Part shown: positions 6,299-8,745 of the stretch, piece by piece
Position numbering within the stretch: the first letter of the stretch is position 1
How the letters are laid out: each line of letters begins with the position of its first letter
Assembly (NCBI GenBank): GCA_021323355.1
Contig: JAJONK010000241.1
Coordinates: forward strand, 1 to 8,745
Direction: 5' to 3'
Source: Deltaproteobacteria bacterium
Lineage (GTDB): Bacteria; Desulfobacterota; Binatia; UBA9968
Length of the DNA stretch: 8,745 bases
Notes under the pieces: model-generated
Told to the model about the DNA's origin: nothing
The model's database searches: none
Seen by the model: only the letters and a program-made list of their open reading frames with translations
Translations under genes and position numbers: made by a program

Positions 6299-6459
6299 AT
6301 AAAGCAGCGGATGATTATCGGTCTGCTTGTTTTGCTCACCTGTCCCTATTACCTCGGTTCTGTCTCCCTCCTGGGGAAGAATTAGAAGAGCTGATCAAGA
6401 AAGTGATGGACCAGCCCAAAGAAGTCGTCGATCGAGTTAAAAAGATGCTCGGTAACTGA
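6299..6459 (+). pseudogene. Remnant of a third TctC/Bug-family binding protein (large internal deletion)
   Basis: Two ends of a binding-protein gene survive with the middle gone. The 5' piece, in frame from ATA 6299, reads K-Q-R followed by MIIGLLVLLTCPYYLGSVS, a typical signal peptide behind a strong GGAGG site; ATA sits where ATG is expected, a one-base change. The 3' piece, in another frame, reads GEELEELIKKVMDQPKEVVD then RVKKMLGN and stops at 6457-6459. This parallels the end of binding protein 2 (GEELAKIAREVIDQPQDVVD, RIRKILAQ). About 900 bases of the normal gene are missing, with the junction near 6362-6373. Intact, it would have been a third receptor in the operon, after the enolase-superfamily gene. 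A restart at ATG 6311 would give only a ~24-residue peptide ending at TAG 6383. I regard it as dead. Confidence 0.8.
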
Positions 6460-6532
6460 TTGTGCCCTGAGCGCGCGGGAAGACTGCGAAGCTGTTGTTC
6501 GCGAAACGTGCGTGAACATTGTCCATGAAACC

Positions 6533-8182
6533 TTAACTCCTGGCTTCTTTGTTCGGACGGTCCGTGGCCGGTTCTCGTGAAGAAACTCCGGCTGAAATGA
6601 TTTCTTTTGCCTCTTGACGAGCCTGTTTCAGGGCCGTCCGTAAATGTTTCTGTTGTTCGAACCAGAACTTCGAAAATACTGCGCTCATCCGTCGATCAGT
6701 GATCTTCATCAGCAGGTAAGCGATGATAAAGCCGCTCGCTATCCAGGCGACCCGGATGACGTCACCTGAGAAGCTTTTTGAGACCTGATAGAGCGTGGCA
6801 AACGGTGACCCTACTAAATTTACCAGAAAGAGAGCTATCCCCTTTGTGATTGGCCAGATGCCGGTCCTCGATGGGTCATCAAGCACGCCCGAGGCGGCGA
6901 TCAACGCGGCCATGCAGGACAACAAGTAAATATAATAAGAGAGCCGGCCGACGCTGATGGTGCCGCGGACACAATTCAACAAAGAGCTTTGGGTGTTTGC
7001 GTGGGCAGATTTCAATACCATTTCTGCTGCGAGTGCCCGGGTCATCGCGGTCGCGTCTTCTTCCTGGTCACCGGTTGGCGTGATAACAATCCTCGCATCG
7101 GGTGGCAGATTTCCCGGACTGTAGTCCTCGGTTCCGTGCGCAATCCGTTCCATCACGCTCAGATGGATTGCCGGGGTCACCCCATTATCATGACAGAGCT
7201 GACCGATGTCGCGCGGTTTCCAGCGGTAGAAAACGCCTAAGCCGGCGCGGGGATCATAAAGTTTGTCGTCAACGTTGGCGTGATCTCGATAGTATTCGTA
7301 CTCGTCAGGGATAAATCGCAGCCCGGCGTTTTGAGCCTTGGTCATCAACCAGTGCATTGCCGTGAGCGACAAGCCTTGCTTCGGATAACCTCCGCCAACA
7401 TTGGCATGGGCGCCGGCAAACCACACCTGCTCGATCTTTAGCGATTTGCCCGGGCTGGATGCCCGTTGATCCCAGAGCAGCGGATGGAACGAATGCCGGT
7501 CATCATCAACAGCCAACGCATGGTAGGCGTGGTCGACCTGCTCGCTTAACCTTTGATTCGGAAACTTGAATCGATAGATCACCGCATTGATGAAATCGCT
7601 AATGTGGAAAGGCATTCCGACCGCGTCGACGGTGTCCCATACGCCAATGAAATGAATCTTGGTTTGCTGCGGGTGGCAGTATTTGATTCTAAATTCGTCG
7701 GTCGCGGCAGCGCTGGCGTCGCCGCGCAGCAGTCGCATCAAAGCTGTTCGGTAACAACTGCGGTAAGCCTTGTACACTCTATTCACGCAACCGTCGAAAG
7801 CTTCCGCGGTAGGTTGCTTCTGTGCATCGATAATACCGCATCGGACGATGAGCCCCACGAGGCTACGGACCGTGAAAGCGCCGCGGCTAAAGCCGAATAA
7901 GAATATTTTATCGCCAGGATCATAGATACGGCATAGCTCCTTATACAGTTGTTTGACATTTCGGCTTAAACCCCACCCGGTTATTCCGGCAAAAATTTTG
8001 AGCGGCCTGAAATCTTCCGTGCCGACGCCATCGTCGTAGATCGGCACCTGCGGATCCAGCTTCGGGTTAAGTCGGTGGCCATTGAGATCAATAGACTCAA
8101 AGATCTTGAATACATTCGTGCCGCGGTCCTTAACGGCAGAGTTTCCAGTTCCGTCCGAGCAGATCACAATGTTCTTCGCCAT
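6533..8182 (-). CDS. DUF2235 alpha/beta-hydrolase with C-terminal membrane segments
   Basis: The protein has 549 residues, with ATG at 8182 preceded on the minus strand by GGAGAA. It opens KNIVICSDGTGNS, the DUF2235 signature. The nucleophile elbow GFSRG at 97-101 places the catalytic Ser at 99; IHFIGVWDTVDAVG (176-189) gives a candidate acid, D183, and WFAGAHANVGGGYP (254-267) gives a candidate His, H259. HALAVDDDRHSFHPLLW (221-237) is also typical. Near the C-terminus, hydrophobic stretches at about 413-433, 446-463 and 477-493 suggest membrane anchoring, followed by a charged tail. The family is related to Tle1-type phospholipase effectors of type VI secretion, but many DUF2235 proteins are housekeeping or uncharacterised; no VgrG, PAAR or immunity-like neighbour is seen here, so an effector role is not supported. 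It is transcribed toward the binding-protein operon and is independent of it. Confidence 0.9.
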   Translation of the reverse strand: MAKNIVICSDGTGNSAVKDRGTNVFKIFESIDLNGHRLNPKLDPQVPIYDDGVGTEDFRPLKIFAGITGWGLSRNVKQLYKELCRIYDPGDKIFLFGFSRGAFTVRSLVGLIVRCGIIDAQKQPTAEAFDGCVNRVYKAYRSCYRTALMRLLRGDASAAATDEFRIKYCHPQQTKIHFIGVWDTVDAVGMPFHISDFINAVIYRFKFPNQRLSEQVDHAYHALAVDDDRHSFHPLLWDQRASSPGKSLKIEQVWFAGAHANVGGGYPKQGLSLTAMHWLMTKAQNAGLRFIPDEYEYYRDHANVDDKLYDPRAGLGVFYRWKPRDIGQLCHDNGVTPAIHLSVMERIAHGTEDYSPGNLPPDARIVITPTGDQEEDATAMTRALAAEMVLKSAHANTQSSLLNCVRGTISVGRLSYYIYLLSCMAALIAASGVLDDPSRTGIWPITKGIALFLVNLVGSPFATLYQVSKSFSGDVIRVAWIASGFIIAYLLMKITDRRMSAVFSKFWFEQQKHLRTALKQARQEAKEIISAGVSSREPATDRPNKEARS

Positions 8183-8523
8183 CGGTTCTCCGTGGATAAA
8201 CGCGTGGTAGGCAAAATTTCGTGCGATGTACCAGCAGCTTCGGCCTTAAGAGTAATCGACTAGAGATAAGCGGGTCAAGAATATTTAGTTGTCGGGATGA
8301 GCGCAGTCTTGCGCGTCCGGCCTGAGAGGAGTCGTGTTAGGCGGAGCCGGAATGGTTTTATGCTGGAGTGAGAGGAGGGGAGCCGTCCCCCGATGTGAGC
8401 TAAGAGGAGGTCTCTCTTTAGTGCGGACGCGTTTGTGTACTCAATTCAAAACAATTTCTGGCACGATGTGTTGCCTCGCGCGATGTCATATATCCGATGA
8501 CCCCTGATAGGCTCGATTTGATG
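8183..8523. other. Gene-free region between the DUF2235 gene and the small right-edge gene
   Basis: I see no credible coding region here. It holds a possible promoter for the DUF2235 gene (minus strand), three scattered copies of AGAGGAG (8325, 8371 and 8403) and a small GGGGA/TCCCC hairpin near 8377-8390. None of these has a clear function. Confidence 0.4.
8249..8278 (-). promoter_or_regulatory. Possible sigma-70 promoter of the DUF2235 gene
   Basis: On the minus strand, TTGACC (8278-8273) is followed after 18 bases by TACTCT (8254-8249), leaving a leader of about 60 bases to the ATG at 8182. The -35 box is good (five of six) and the -10 box poor (three of six). Confidence 0.25.
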
Positions 8524-8745
8524 TTAAAAAACGGAGTCTTTCTTGAGATGCTTCCGACTTACGTCACCGCCCCTTTCAATTAATGTCGATGGATGATCAG
8601 ATCCGCGCTCGTCGATCCATTTTTTGGCGACTTGGAGCGCATAGTCTTCAGCTTCTTTTCTTGTAGGAAACGTCTGGTTTATTTTTAAACTTTGGGAGAG
8701 ACTAGGGGCTTTCATACTGATTCGATATTCCGGTCTAAATCCGTC
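8524..8745 (-). CDS. Small hypothetical protein, N-terminus outside the window
   Basis: The minus-strand frame is open from the right edge to TAA at 8526-8524. An ATG at 8715 would give 63 residues, but it has no clear ribosome binding site, and the codons before it (GFRPEYRIS) read as protein that continues naturally into the ORF. The real start is therefore probably beyond the edge. The core FPTRKEAEDYALQVAKKWID resembles small proteobacterial proteins in which a Phe-x-Thr-x-x-Glu-Ala segment is followed by a helix ending in Trp-Ile-Asp (similar to DUF6566-type proteins). The C-terminal tail is basic (SRKHLKKDSVF). No function is known. It is on the same strand as the DUF2235 gene but 341 bases away, so it is probably a separate transcription unit. 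Confidence 0.5.
   Translation of the reverse strand, partial: DGFRPEYRISMKAPSLSQSLKINQTFPTRKEAEDYALQVAKKWIDERGSDHPSTLIERGGDVSRKHLKKDSVF

Noticed and set aside
6486..6502. GCGAA/TTCGC hairpin between the convergent genes as a terminator
   Set aside because: The stem is only five pairs and no T run follows on either strand.
6533..8182. DUF2235 gene as part of an antiphage or type VI system
   Set aside because: Neighbouring genes are metabolic or unknown; no VgrG, PAAR, immunity, nuclease or sensor partner is adjacent.
8335..8341. GTTAGGC as a third attC core
   Set aside because: The heptamer is present but there is no matching GCCTAAC-type left box or hairpin within about 150 bases.
8377..8390. 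GGGGA/TCCCC hairpin as a terminator
   Set aside because: The stem is short, there is no T tract, and it is not placed at the end of a gene.
1..8745. CRISPR array, tRNA or rRNA genes, transposase or insertion sequence
   Set aside because: No regularly spaced repeats, no cloverleaf or rRNA-like sequence, and no transposase motif or paired terminal repeats were seen on either strand.

Overview
The window reads as bacterial chromosomal DNA from a Gram-negative, probably environmental organism. The reasons are two exported TctC/Bug-type binding proteins, a TcuA/TcuB-type respiratory dehydrogenase remnant, attC-like recombination elements and strong GGAGG ribosome binding sites. Multiple Bug-type binding proteins are common in Proteobacteria and in several uncultured soil and sediment lineages; the sequence alone does not let me name a genus or phylum.

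Left part (1 to about 1270): this looks like a run of integron gene cassettes. It holds the 3' end of an endonuclease/exonuclease/phosphatase gene, an 89-bp attC-like hairpin (255-343), a small membrane-protein gene (362-832), a second, degenerate attC-like element (about 760-822), and an EVE-domain gene (838 to about 1271) carrying a one-base frameshift near 1041. Both downstream genes begin 15-19 bases after an element, as is usual for cassettes.

Middle part (about 1272-6459): the EVE reading frame runs in frame into the last ~56 residues of a TcuA-type flavoprotein, whose N-terminal part is absent. Next comes a TcuB-type iron-sulfur/membrane electron-transfer gene with an in-frame TAG near its start and two opposite one-base frameshifts. 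Then follow two intact TctC-family periplasmic binding proteins (2821-3903 and 3985-5013), an intact enolase-superfamily (mandelate racemase/muconate lactonizing type) enzyme with unusual active-site residues (5133-6260), and a deletion remnant of a third TctC protein (6299-6459). Read together, this was probably a uptake and catabolism locus for a carboxylic or sugar acid: binding proteins capture the substrate, the enolase-superfamily enzyme transforms it, and TcuA/TcuB would have oxidised an acid and passed electrons to the membrane. The dehydrogenase half appears to be dead, and no TctA/TctB permease gene lies in the window.

Right part (6460-8745): a convergent minus-strand gene (6533-8182) encodes a DUF2235 alpha/beta-hydrolase with C-terminal membrane segments. 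A roughly 340-base gene-free region follows, then the 3' part of a small minus-strand gene that runs off the window edge.

The strongest observations are the cassette/attC structure, the in-frame EVE-TcuA junction, the clustered lesions in tcuB, a perfect 30-bp in-frame tandem duplication in the first binding protein, and the collapsed third binding protein whose start codon appears to have become ATA. I found no convincing undescribed defence or mobile system. Assembly or sequencing error must be considered for the junction and for the homopolymer indels.
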